Below, piece by piece: positions 44,996 to 52,485 of a stretch of DNA of 64,000 bases. Numbering within the stretch: the first letter of the stretch is position 1; each line of letters begins with the position of its first letter. This DNA is from Marinobacter subterrani. Lineage in GTDB: Bacteria; Pseudomonadota; Gammaproteobacteria; Pseudomonadales; Oleiphilaceae. The notes beneath the pieces were generated by a model. That model worked only from the letters and a program-made list of their open reading frames with translations, had not been told where the DNA came from and searched no databases. The stretch is taken from the NCBI RefSeq assembly GCF_001045555.1, contig NZ_LFBU01000001.1, positions 1,736,001-1,800,000 of the forward strand, in the 5' to 3' direction. The position numbers were made by a program, and so were the translations under genes.

Positions 44996-47900
44996 TCAGC
45001 GATTGCTACCCCTGCCAAACCACCTGCCGAGGGCCTGGCCCGAGCGGTTACCCAGCACCAGCAGTGCCGGTGTCAGCAGCAGCGTCAGTATGGTGGCAAA
45101 GGTCAGGCCTCCGGCGATGGCGCTGGACAACTGCGTCCACCACTGGGTGGATGGTGCCCCGACGCCGAGGGAAGGCGTCAGGAGATCGACATTCACCCCC
45201 AGTACCATGGGCATCAGCCCCAGCACTGTGGTGATGGCGGTGAGCAGGACTGGCCGCAAGCGCAGGCAGCCGGTTTCCAGGGCGGCCTCATAGGCCGCGA
45301 GCCCCTGCTTGCGCATTTCGTTGTAGGTATCGATCAGGATGATGTTGTTGTTCACCACAATACCCGATAGGGCGATGATGCCCATGCCGACCATCACGAT
45401 GCCGAACGCCTGCCCGTTGACCAGCAACCCCAGAAGCACCCCGGCGGTGGAAAGCACAATGGCCGACAGAATCAGGAAGGTCTGGTAGAGCGAATTGAAC
45501 TGGGTGACCAGGATCAGCAGCATAAGGCCGATGGCCACCAGAAACGCCGTCACCAGAAAATTGGCGGCCTGCTGCTGATCCTCGTTTTCACCGGCGAATG
45601 TTACCGAAATGCCCTCGGGAAGTTCGGGCATTTCCGCCTGTAGCGAGCGCAACAGTTCGTCCACGCGACGGCCCGGGGCCAGATCGGACTTGATGGTCAC
45701 GGTGCGCTGGCCATCCACCCGGACAATACTCCCGGTCTTGTTTCCCGGCTGAAGATCGACGAACTGCGACAGTGGCACCTGGCCCCGGGCAGTGTGAATG
45801 GTCTGCCGCTGAAGGTGGTCCAGCTCCCGCCAGTTGTTGGGCACCCGCACCACAATATCCACCTCATCCCGGACATCCTCCGGGCGATAGGTCGCCAGCA
45901 TCAGACCATTGGTCACCAGGCGCACCGCACTGCCAATACCCAGCACATCAGTTCCGAACCGGGCTGCCGCCTCCCGATCCACCTGCAACCGCCACTCGAT
46001 GCCAGGCAGGCTCCGGTCGTCCTCGATATCTACAAAACCACCCAGATCCCGCATATGAGCTTCGATTTTGTCCACATAGCCATTGAGATTGTCTGCCGAG
46101 CGACTGCTCACCTGCAGCTCGATGGGTTTGCCCTCGTTCGGGCCACCCTCCTGCTTGCGAAACTCCAGCTCAACGCCCGGAATGTCTGCCGTCAGCGCGC
46201 GGAAATCCTCCAGAATGGCACTGGCGGGGCGCCGGGTGAACCAGTCAGTAAACTGGAACTGCAGAACTCCGATCACATCCGGTGCCATCTGGGTACTGGC
46301 ACTGACCATGGAACGCGCGTAGAGAGCCTTAACCTCCGGCATACCCTGTAGCCGCCGCTCCACCTCACGAACAATCGCATCCCGCTCCCACACCGACAGA
46401 TCGCCTCTGGCGCGCACCTGCACCTGGGCCGAATCCGGTTCAACACTGGGAAAGAATTCCACGCCATGATTGAAACGGGCATAGGCGGCGTAGATCAGCG
46501 CGATCACACACAACACGCCAACCAGTGTCAGCCCCGGCCACTTCAACAGCACCGACAGCAAACCGCGATAGCCTTGCATCAGCCGGCCGGTTGTCTGCCC
46601 CTGCCGGACCCGACGACCACCGCTGATGCTGCCCAGTACCGGCAGGAACACCAGTGCCATCGCCAGCGATGCCGCCAGACAGATAATGACCGTCAACGGC
46701 AGGAACTGCATGAACTCGCCCACCACGCCGGGCCAGAACAGCAAAGGCACGAATACCGCAAGCGTGGTCGCCGTGGAGGCAATGATCGGCCAGGCCATCC
46801 GGCTCGCGGCTTCGGCCCAGGCGCCTTTCACCGTCTGGCCATCCGACAGGTTCCGGTCCGCCAGTTCAGACACCACAATGGCGCCATCGACCAGCATGCC
46901 GGCCACCAGGATCAGGCTGAACAGCACCACGATATTGAGGGTGAGCCCCATACTCCAGATCACCAGAATCCCGGTCAGGAATGCCCCCGGGATGGTGAGC
47001 CCTACCATTACCGCGGAACGCGGGCCCATGGCGGCAATGACCACAATAATCACCAGCACAATGGCCGTGAGGACGTTGTTCAGCAGGTCGCTGAGAATGT
47101 CACGCACTTCCTCGGACTGATCCATGATGTAGCGGATCTCAAGGCTGTCCGGAAGCCGTTGCCTGGCCTGGGCAACAAGCTCCCGGATCTGGGCAATGGT
47201 TTCGATGATGTTGGCCCCGGCGCGCTTGGAAACTTCCAGCACCAGGGCCGGCTCCCCGTTTATGCGGGCAAAACCGGTCGGGTCCTTGAAGGTGCGCTGG
47301 AGCATGGCGACATCCCCGAAGGTCACCACGGTATCGCCATCCACCTTGACCGGCATGGACATCACATCCTCGATGGTCTCGATCACCCCGGGCACTTTCA
47401 GGGCCATGCGACCGTGCCCGGTGTCCAGGGAACCGGCCGCCACCAGCTGATTGTTGCGCGTTACCAGTGACGCCAACTGGTCGAAATCAATGCCATAGCT
47501 TTCCAGAACCTGGGGATCCACCACGATTTCCAGAAGATCTTCCCGATCACCGCCGATCTCCACTTCCAGCACTTCCGGTATGGACTCTATGGCATCCTGG
47601 AACCGCCGGGCAATGGTTATCAGCTCCCGCTCGGACAATGGCCCAGACAACCCGATAGACAGCACCGGAAACAGCGATACGTTGATCTCGTTCACCCGGG
47701 GCTCGTCGGCTTCCCGGGGCAACTTGGCGCGTGCGGTGTCCACTTTCTCACGCACATCCTGCAGGGCTTTGTCCGGATCAAAGCCGGCATCAAACTCCAG
47801 CATCACCGAGGCATGCCCTTCCGATGCTATACCACGCATTTCCTTGATCCCCTCGAGGGATCGCAGCTCCTGCTCCATGGGCCGCACCAGCAGGCGCTCG

Positions 47901-48079
47901 GCGTCCTCCGGGCTGATGCCCTCCAGGGTCATGGACACATAGATCATCGGAATGGTGACGTCGGGATTGGCTTCCTTGGGGATAGCCTGAAATGCGGCGA
48001 TGCCACCGAGAATCAGAAACAGCAGGGTCAGCAAGGTGGTACGGCTGCGGTCAATGGCCGCAAAGATCAGCGCGCGCAT
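44996..48079 (-). CDS. RND-family efflux permease
   Basis: 1027 residues, with two sets of membrane segments and two large periplasmic loops as in AcrB. The N terminus is rather short. The fourth membrane helix has AGMLVDGAIVVSELA, with Asp398 present but the second Asp of AcrB replaced by Gly; helix ten has IALSGIVVNNNIILID instead of a Lys. Both features belong to a branch away from AcrB, also common in marine bacteria. It exports toxic compounds using the proton gradient; substrates unknown. It lies 5 bp after the adaptor gene. No outer-membrane channel gene is adjacent. Confidence 0.9.
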   Translation of the reverse strand: MRALIFAAIDRSRTTLLTLLFLILGGIAAFQAIPKEANPDVTIPMIYVSMTLEGISPEDAERLLVRPMEQELRSLEGIKEMRGIASEGHASVMLEFDAGFDPDKALQDVREKVDTARAKLPREADEPRVNEINVSLFPVLSIGLSGPLSERELITIARRFQDAIESIPEVLEVEIGGDREDLLEIVVDPQVLESYGIDFDQLASLVTRNNQLVAAGSLDTGHGRMALKVPGVIETIEDVMSMPVKVDGDTVVTFGDVAMLQRTFKDPTGFARINGEPALVLEVSKRAGANIIETIAQIRELVAQARQRLPDSLEIRYIMDQSEEVRDILSDLLNNVLTAIVLVIIVVIAAMGPRSAVMVGLTIPGAFLTGILVIWSMGLTLNIVVLFSLILVAGMLVDGAIVVSELADRNLSDGQTVKGAWAEAASRMAWPIIASTATTLAVFVPLLFWPGVVGEFMQFLPLTVIICLAASLAMALVFLPVLGSISGGRRVRQGQTTGRLMQGYRGLLSVLLKWPGLTLVGVLCVIALIYAAYARFNHGVEFFPSVEPDSAQVQVRARGDLSVWERDAIVREVERRLQGMPEVKALYARSMVSASTQMAPDVIGVLQFQFTDWFTRRPASAILEDFRALTADIPGVELEFRKQEGGPNEGKPIELQVSSRSADNLNGYVDKIEAHMRDLGGFVDIEDDRSLPGIEWRLQVDREAAARFGTDVLGIGSAVRLVTNGLMLATYRPEDVRDEVDIVVRVPNNWRELDHLQRQTIHTARGQVPLSQFVDLQPGNKTGSIVRVDGQRTVTIKSDLAPGRRVDELLRSLQAEMPELPEGISVTFAGENEDQQQAANFLVTAFLVAIGLMLLILVTQFNSLYQTFLILSAIVLSTAGVLLGLLVNGQAFGIVMVGMGIIALSGIVVNNNIILIDTYNEMRKQGLAAYEAALETGCLRLRPVLLTAITTVLGLMPMVLGVNVDLLTPSLGVGAPSTQWWTQLSSAIAGGLTFATILTLLLTPALLVLGNRSGQALGRWFGRGSNR

Positions 48080-48084
48080 TCGGC

Positions 48085-49167
48085 CTAACCCCTGTCTTCG
48101 GCTGCGTTAACCGGCACCACCCTCTCCCCGGCACTGACGAAACCGCCGCCCCGGGTAATGAGGCGGATTTCATCCGGCAAACCGGTAACCCAGGCCCCCT
48201 CGGTGGATACGCTCAGAAGTCTCACCTCACCAAAAGCAACACGGTTCTCGCCGTTCACGTATTTCACCCCTGGGCGTCCATCGTCGCCCAGCGAAAGGTA
48301 GGCGGGTGAAATAAACATCGCCTTCACCTCTGGCAGTGCGACCCGGAGACTGGCGCTGCCGCCGGCTACCCGTCGCCGGTCGGGGTTTTCAACGGCAACC
48401 TGCACCGCAAAGCTCCGGGTCTCCTCGGAGGCTGCGCTGGCGACAAATGTCACCACCCCGGACAACCGTCTGCCATCGAGCAGATCGACGCGAACCGGCC
48501 GGCCGGGGACTACGTTGGCCACCGACTGTTGGGGAATCTGAGCGGTCGCCTTGAGCCGGTCGACCTGCACCAACTGGAACAGCGGTGAGCCCACCTGCAC
48601 AAAATCGCCGGTGTCCACGGACTTGCTGTTGATGACTCCATCGAAGGGTGCTTCCGGGGTCAGGTTACTGACCGCCTGCCGGGCAACTGCCAGTTCGGCA
48701 TTGGCTGCCGCCAACTCGCTTTCAAGGGTCAGAACGTCAGACTGGGCAGCAAGATTGTCGGCCCTCAACCGGCGGGCGGCAGCCAGGTCGGCTTCCAACT
48801 GACGTACCCGGGACTGCCAGCGGAGCACTTCAGCGCTTCGCCCCTCATCGGAAATCGTAAGCAGTGTCTGGCCGGCCCGGACCTGCTCGCCCAGCCCAAC
48901 CGCAAGGGATTCCACCCGGCCAGACACCTGGGCACTGAGCATGACCGAATTCCAGGGCTCCAGTTGGCCCTGCAACAACAAACCCGGCTCATAGAGCCTT
49001 GCCGTCAGGGTTTCCACCTGCACCCGTGTCAAATGCTGGTCTTCGCCGCCCTGGCGTTCCGGAGCCTCATCACGGGCCACCTCCACCTCGCCAGCGGCCA
49101 GCCAGACCACCAGGGCAATTACAATCAATAGCGACAGGCCGAGAGAACCCCATTTTGTTTTGGTCAT
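48085..49167 (-). CDS. RND efflux periplasmic adaptor (HlyD/MFP family)
   Basis: 360 residues. One N-terminal membrane segment (about 8-26), then a biotinyl-lipoyl half (GRVESLAVGLGEQVRAGQTL), a short helical hairpin (about 105-155), the second lipoyl half (TPEAPFDGVINSKSVDTGDF) and a beta-barrel domain. No lipobox Cys is seen, so it is probably anchored by the helix. It links the permease, whose gene is 5 bp downstream, with an outer membrane channel. A perfect 18-bp palindrome lies 37 bp upstream of the start and may bind a regulator. Confidence 0.9.
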   Translation of the reverse strand: MTKTKWGSLGLSLLIVIALVVWLAAGEVEVARDEAPERQGGEDQHLTRVQVETLTARLYEPGLLLQGQLEPWNSVMLSAQVSGRVESLAVGLGEQVRAGQTLLTISDEGRSAEVLRWQSRVRQLEADLAAARRLRADNLAAQSDVLTLESELAAANAELAVARQAVSNLTPEAPFDGVINSKSVDTGDFVQVGSPLFQLVQVDRLKATAQIPQQSVANVVPGRPVRVDLLDGRRLSGVVTFVASAASEETRSFAVQVAVENPDRRRVAGGSASLRVALPEVKAMFISPAYLSLGDDGRPGVKYVNGENRVAFGEVRLLSVSTEGAWVTGLPDEIRLITRGGGFVSAGERVVPVNAAEDRG

Positions 49168-49203
49168 GGAAATTTTGAGTCCTTTCGTGAAGCTGTCAGA
49201 AAA

Positions 49204-49221
49204 AACCGATAATTATCGGTT
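49204..49221. promoter_or_regulatory. Perfect 18-bp palindrome upstream of efflux operon
   Basis: AACCGATAATTATCGGTT reads the same on both strands. It lies between the divergent efflux adaptor gene (start 49167) and the ilvGM leader (49294). Length and symmetry are those of a dimeric repressor operator such as a TetR- or MarR-type site. No regulator gene is adjacent. Confidence 0.55.
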
Positions 49222-49293
49222 GCATCAGGCTAAAAACGTGGGGTAGATTCTACACAGAATCTTTTAACGAATTCAGAGCTGACTGTCGATTTT

Positions 49294-49386
49294 ATGAATC
49301 TCAACGCAGTGATTGTCCTTGTGAAGCTTGTCCTGGTGGTCGTGGTACCGTCCGGGGGCTTCTGCGTGGACAAGCGGGTGAGATAG
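49294..49386 (+). CDS. ilvL: ilvGM leader peptide
   Basis: A 30-codon frame with 10 Val and 4 Leu plus one Ile codon. It begins MNLNAVIVLVKLVLVVVVPS and ends in a Gly/Lys/Arg-rich tail, resembling the E. coli IlvL leader in the order of a Val/Ile run followed by Pro and a Gly-containing basic tail. The run Val-Val-Val-Val (49333-49344) falls just before the antiterminator strand at 49352, where a stalled ribosome would decide the RNA fold. It was not large enough to be called on length alone; the coupling with the attenuator supports it. Confidence 0.85.
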   Translation: MNLNAVIVLVKLVLVVVVPSGGFCVDKRVR

Positions 49387-49449
49387 CGACAAACCTGACA
49401 AGACACCAGAAGCCCCCGGCACCGAAAGGTCCCGGGGGTTTCTTTTTTT
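49352..49449 (+). promoter_or_regulatory. Transcription attenuator of ilvGM
   Basis: Antiterminator: CCGGGGGCTTCTG (49352-49364) is a perfect 13-nt complement of CAGAAGCCCCCGG (49407-49419). The second strand also forms the left arm of the terminator hairpin (49413-49438, CCCCCGG with CCGGGGG and an inner ACC-GAAA-GGT), followed by TTTCTTTTTTT at 49439-49449. The two folds exclude each other. With low charged Val/Leu/Ile tRNA, stalling in the leader should favour the antiterminator and allow ilvGM transcription. Confidence 0.88.
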
Positions 49450-49476
49450 AGGGCAAAAGAAAAGGGAAAAACGACC

Positions 49477-51177
49477 ATGAACGGCGCACAGCACATTCTT
49501 GACGCGTTCCACCGCCACAACATCCGCACGGTTTTTGGCTACCCGGGCGGCTGCATCATGCCGCTTTACGACGCGCTGGTGGATGATGTGGGTGTGGAGC
49601 ATGTGCTGTGCCGCCACGAACAGGTCTGTGCCCTCGCCGCCGACGGCTATGCCCGGGCCAGCGGCGAGCTGGGGGTATGTATTGCCACTTCCGGCCCCGG
49701 TGCCACCAACCTGATCACTGGTGTTGCCAACGCTCACCGGGATTCCATCCCCATGCTGGTGATCACCGGCCAGGTGCCTTCGGGCCTGATCGGCACCGAC
49801 GCCTTCCAGGAAACCGACGTACTGGGCATGACCCTGGGCATCGTCAAACACAGCTACCTGATTGACGACGCGGACAGCCTGCCCGCCGTCATGGAAGAGG
49901 CGATCGAACTGGCCCAAAGCGGTCGCCCCGGGCCGGTCTGGATTGATATTCCCAAAGACCTGTTGCTGGCCGACGTTGCCGATGCGCCTCTCCCGCAGCC
50001 CGAAGCTCAGATCAGCAATTGCCCGGACATGACCGAAGCCCTGGCCATGCTGCGCTCAGCCCGCAAGCCCCTGCTCTATACCGGCGGTGGTATCAGCCTG
50101 GCCCACGCCGAGGACAGCTTCCGGACCTTTGCCGAATCCTCCGCCCTGCCAGCGGTAGTGACCCTGAAGGGCATCGGCAACCCCGGCAAACACAATCCTT
50201 ACAACCTCGGCATGCTGGGCATGCACGGCTCCCGGGCTGCCAACAAAGCCGTGGACGAGTGCGACCTGTTGCTGGTCATCGGCGCCCGCCTGGACGATCG
50301 CGCCACCGGCAAACTGGATGGCTTCGCCCCCAACGCCAGAATGATCCACATTGACGCCGATGCCGCCGAAATCAACAAACTGCGCCCGGCCGACCTGGCC
50401 ATCCGCGGGGAGTTGAATGACATTCTCGAGGCGTTGACCAAAGCATTGCAGGACAGGCCACTGGCCATCAGCGACTGGCAGAAACAGTGCCGAACCTGGC
50501 ATACCACGGGCGGCTTCCATGCGGCGGATAACGATGATCCGATGGCCCCGATCACCGGCCCTGCCTTTATCCGCCAGCTCTCCCGGATTGCCCCGGATGA
50601 TACCGTGATCGCTTGCGATGTCGGCCAGCACCAGATGTGGGTCGCCCAGCACTACGAATTCGATCACCCACGCCACCACCTCACCAGCGGCGGCCTGGGT
50701 ACCATGGGGTTCGGCCTGCCAGCCGCCATCGGCGCCCAGTTTGCTGACCGCAATAGCACCGTCATCAACGTGACCGGTGATGGCTCGTTCATGATGAACG
50801 CCCAGGAACTGGCCACCATCCGCCGCTACAACCTGCCGCTGAAACTGATCGTCATGGACAACCAGTGCCTGGGCATGGTGCGCCAGCAGCAGGAACTCTT
50901 CTACAACAACCGGGAAAGCCAGATAAACCTGGACGACAACCCGGATTTTGTCGCCATGGCCCGGGCCTTCGATATCCCGGCCCTGCGCATCGAACGCACC
51001 GACCAGATCCGCCGCGGCATCGAAACCATCCTGGCCTACAACGGCCCGATGCTGCTGCACGTGGCCATCAGCCGGGAAGAGAACGTCTGGCCCATCGTCA
51101 AACCTGGCGCCAGCAATACCGACATGATCGACGAAACCGCCCGCACGTCCAAAGCCAGCAAGGAGCATGTTGCATGA
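49477..51177 (+). CDS. ilvG: Acetolactate synthase large subunit (IlvG type)
   Basis: 566 residues. The N terminus MNGAQHILDAF, then VFGYPGGCIMPLYDAL and CRHEQ with the catalytic Glu48 that activates thiamine diphosphate. GDGSFMMNAQELATIRRYN (about 434-452) is the thiamine-diphosphate/Mg motif. The start and IGTDAFQETDVLG resemble IlvG (isozyme II) more than IlvB or IlvI. It condenses two pyruvates to acetolactate, or pyruvate and 2-oxobutyrate, the first common step of valine, leucine and isoleucine synthesis. Translation follows AAAGGG; ilvM overlaps its stop. Controlled by the upstream leader and attenuator. Confidence 0.94.
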   Translation: MNGAQHILDAFHRHNIRTVFGYPGGCIMPLYDALVDDVGVEHVLCRHEQVCALAADGYARASGELGVCIATSGPGATNLITGVANAHRDSIPMLVITGQVPSGLIGTDAFQETDVLGMTLGIVKHSYLIDDADSLPAVMEEAIELAQSGRPGPVWIDIPKDLLLADVADAPLPQPEAQISNCPDMTEALAMLRSARKPLLYTGGGISLAHAEDSFRTFAESSALPAVVTLKGIGNPGKHNPYNLGMLGMHGSRAANKAVDECDLLLVIGARLDDRATGKLDGFAPNARMIHIDADAAEINKLRPADLAIRGELNDILEALTKALQDRPLAISDWQKQCRTWHTTGGFHAADNDDPMAPITGPAFIRQLSRIAPDDTVIACDVGQHQMWVAQHYEFDHPRHHLTSGGLGTMGFGLPAAIGAQFADRNSTVINVTGDGSFMMNAQELATIRRYNLPLKLIVMDNQCLGMVRQQQELFYNNRESQINLDDNPDFVAMARAFDIPALRIERTDQIRRGIETILAYNGPMLLHVAISREENVWPIVKPGASNTDMIDETARTSKASKEHVA

Positions 51178-51452
51178 ACCCGAAAAGCCAGCCTTCGACA
51201 CCCAGCTATACCATCAACTGCCGCATGACCCAGGAAGCCGCGGCCCTGGAGCGGCTCTGCCAGGTAGTCCGCATACGCGGGTTCCGGATTGCCACCATGG
51301 CAGTGGAGACCGCCGGGGAGTATCTGGATATCGTCCTGACCCTGGAAGGCACTCGTCCGATTGCGATGTTGCAGTCGCAACTGGAGAAGCTGCATACGGT
51401 TGCCGAGGTTGCCTTGGGGTCTGGTTCTGTGGCCCGGTCTCGTTCGGCCTGA
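51174..51452 (+). CDS. ilvM: Acetolactate synthase small regulatory subunit (IlvM type)
   Basis: 92 residues starting at ATG 51174, which overlaps the ilvG stop (ATGA). It is a single ACT domain: YTINCRMTQEAAALERLCQV, then RGFRIATMAVE and a terminal LEKLHTVAEVAL. Length fits IlvM (about 87) rather than the longer IlvH. The subunit activates the large subunit and may confer feedback control. No aminotransferase (ilvE) or dehydratase (ilvD) gene follows; a repeat region follows instead. Confidence 0.88.
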   Translation: MNPKSQPSTPSYTINCRMTQEAAALERLCQVVRIRGFRIATMAVETAGEYLDIVLTLEGTRPIAMLQSQLEKLHTVAEVALGSGSVARSRSA

Positions 51453-51498
51453 GGCTTCGGGGGTATCGTCCTTTCTGCAGCCTGAGATTTGTCGGGCA

Positions 51499-51593
51499 GG
51501 TACGGGGGTGGGGGTATCTTGTCTTCGGGGAAAAGCAACTCGCTGCGCTCAGACATCTTTTCCCTGTCAGAAAAGATACCCCCACCCCCTACC
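51499..51593 (+). repeat. Long hairpin repeat, copy A
   Basis: A 22-nt left arm (51499-51520, GGTACGGGGGTGGGGGTATC plus TT) pairs with the right arm at 51573-51593 with one bulged base. The loop carries AACTCGCTGCGCTCAGACAT (51537-51556) followed by CTTTTCC. The same core, with one base changed, recurs in the opposite orientation in the hairpin at 51745-51833. Confidence 0.7.
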
Positions 51594-51626
51594 GACGGGC
51601 AGCATCGATATTTCTGAAGAACAAGT

Positions 51627-51699
51627 TTGTAGGTCGGATTAGCGAAGCGTAATCCGACAAAAACTGCTGGATTACGCCTGCGGCTAATCCAACCTACAA
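51627..51699. repeat. REP-like doublet (two hairpins within an outer stem)
   Basis: Outer arms TTGTAGGT (51627-51634) and ACCTACAA (51692-51699) enclose two hairpins: GTCGGATTA (51633-51641) with TAATCCGAC (51650-51658), and TGGATTA (51668-51674) with TAATCCA (51685-51691). The GTAGGTCGGATTA/TAATCCGAC motif is of the kind repeated through many proteobacterial genomes as intergenic REP-like elements. Confidence 0.75.
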
Positions 51700-51744
51700 A
51701 AGCACACAAATCTTTAAACCTGTGAACCCGCGTTGCACGTCGGC

Positions 51745-51833
51745 GCGGGGTGGCTTGTGGATTTTTCGCCGGAAAAAGATGTCTGAGCGAAGCGAGTTAC
51801 TTTTTCCAAGAAAAACTCCACCTGCCACCCCGC
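51745..51833 (-). repeat. Long hairpin repeat, copy B (inverted relative to copy A)
   Basis: GCGGGGTGGC (51745-51754) and GCCACCCCGC (51824-51833) are perfect complements; inside, GTGGA (51757-51761) pairs with TCCAC (51818-51822). The loop holds GGAAAAAGATGTCTGAGCGA (51771-51790), the reverse complement of the core in the element at 51499-51593. Confidence 0.7.
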
Positions 51834-51894
51834 AAGCCCGCCCCTCAACCCACAGGCTACAGGGACGGAAACTCCGAAGTTAAAGACCCTGACG

Positions 51895-52338
51895 TTACCA
51901 GGCCTTATAGGGCAGGAACTTCCCGTTCATGGTCACAACAACACGGTCACCCTTCGGATTCTCTTCCTTCTCGATATCCATGGTGAAGTCGATGGCACTC
52001 ATGATGCCGTCACCGAATTTCTCATGGATCAGTTCTTTCATGGTATCGCCGTAGACGCCAACCACCTCATACAGGCGATAGATCAGCGGATCCTGCGGAA
52101 CGGCACCATCCCAGGCTTTCTTCGGGCACACTTGCAGGGCCTCGGCCACGGACTTGTCCAGGCCAAGGGTTTCACAGAGCGCCAGGGCCTTGTCTTCCGT
52201 CAAACTATTCATGCCCAGGCACGCCGACGTGGTAAACACCGGGGACATGCTGATGGCCTTGGCCAGGCCCTCCCAGGAAACGCCCTGGGTAGCTTTGGCT
52301 TCAAGGATCTTCGCGGTCATCAACTCCTTGTTCATCAT
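51895..52338 (-). CDS. cynS: Cyanate hydratase (cyanase)
   Basis: 147 residues (146 if the second ATG, at 52335, is used; GAGAGGA precedes both). The C-terminal catalytic half has PLIYRLYEVVGVYGDTMKEL, with the Arg and Glu of the active site, and GIMSAIDFTMDIE with the active-site Ser. The N-terminal helical half has the usual helix-turn-helix-like segment (VSWEGLAKAISMS). Cyanase converts cyanate and bicarbonate to ammonia and CO2, acting as a decamer. No cynT carbonic anhydrase or cynR regulator is adjacent; it is the last gene after algC on this strand, 147 bp away. Confidence 0.95.
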   Translation of the reverse strand: MMNKELMTAKILEAKATQGVSWEGLAKAISMSPVFTTSACLGMNSLTEDKALALCETLGLDKSVAEALQVCPKKAWDGAVPQDPLIYRLYEVVGVYGDTMKELIHEKFGDGIMSAIDFTMDIEKEENPKGDRVVVTMNGKFLPYKAW

Positions 52339-52485
52339 GACTGGTTCCTCTCATTGTGATTGAAATAGGGCACGCGCCCCGCCCTGAACGGGCTTTCTGC
52401 ACTGTTAAGGTGCAGGCTTCCTTGTGCGGGCGCGTACGGGACACACTGAGAGGTTACTCAGCAGAGTTTGTACCAACTTTTGCGG
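52339..52485. other. Gap between algC and cynS
   Basis: 147 bp containing two short inverted repeats: CTGCAC with GTGCAG, and CTGAG with CTCAG. Neither has a T run on the minus strand, so no clear terminator separates algC from cynS; the cynS promoter should also be here. Confidence 0.3.

Larger units (their letters stand above)
51453..51894. other. Repeat-bearing intergenic region between ilvM and cynS
   Basis: This 442-bp gap has no credible gene. It contains three large stem-loop elements (51499-51593, 51627-51699, 51745-51833), described separately. It separates two convergent operons (ilvGM and the alginate/cynS strand), so the hairpins may also end transcription from both sides. Confidence 0.6.

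Noticed and set aside
46466..47470. 334-codon frame opposite the RND permease
   Set aside because: Very rich in His, Gln and Arg, typical of an antisense reading of membrane-protein codons; no start signal.
51499..51833. Hairpin cluster considered as a CRISPR array or integron site
   Set aside because: Copies are inverted rather than direct, spacers are not of even length, and no cas or integrase gene is present.
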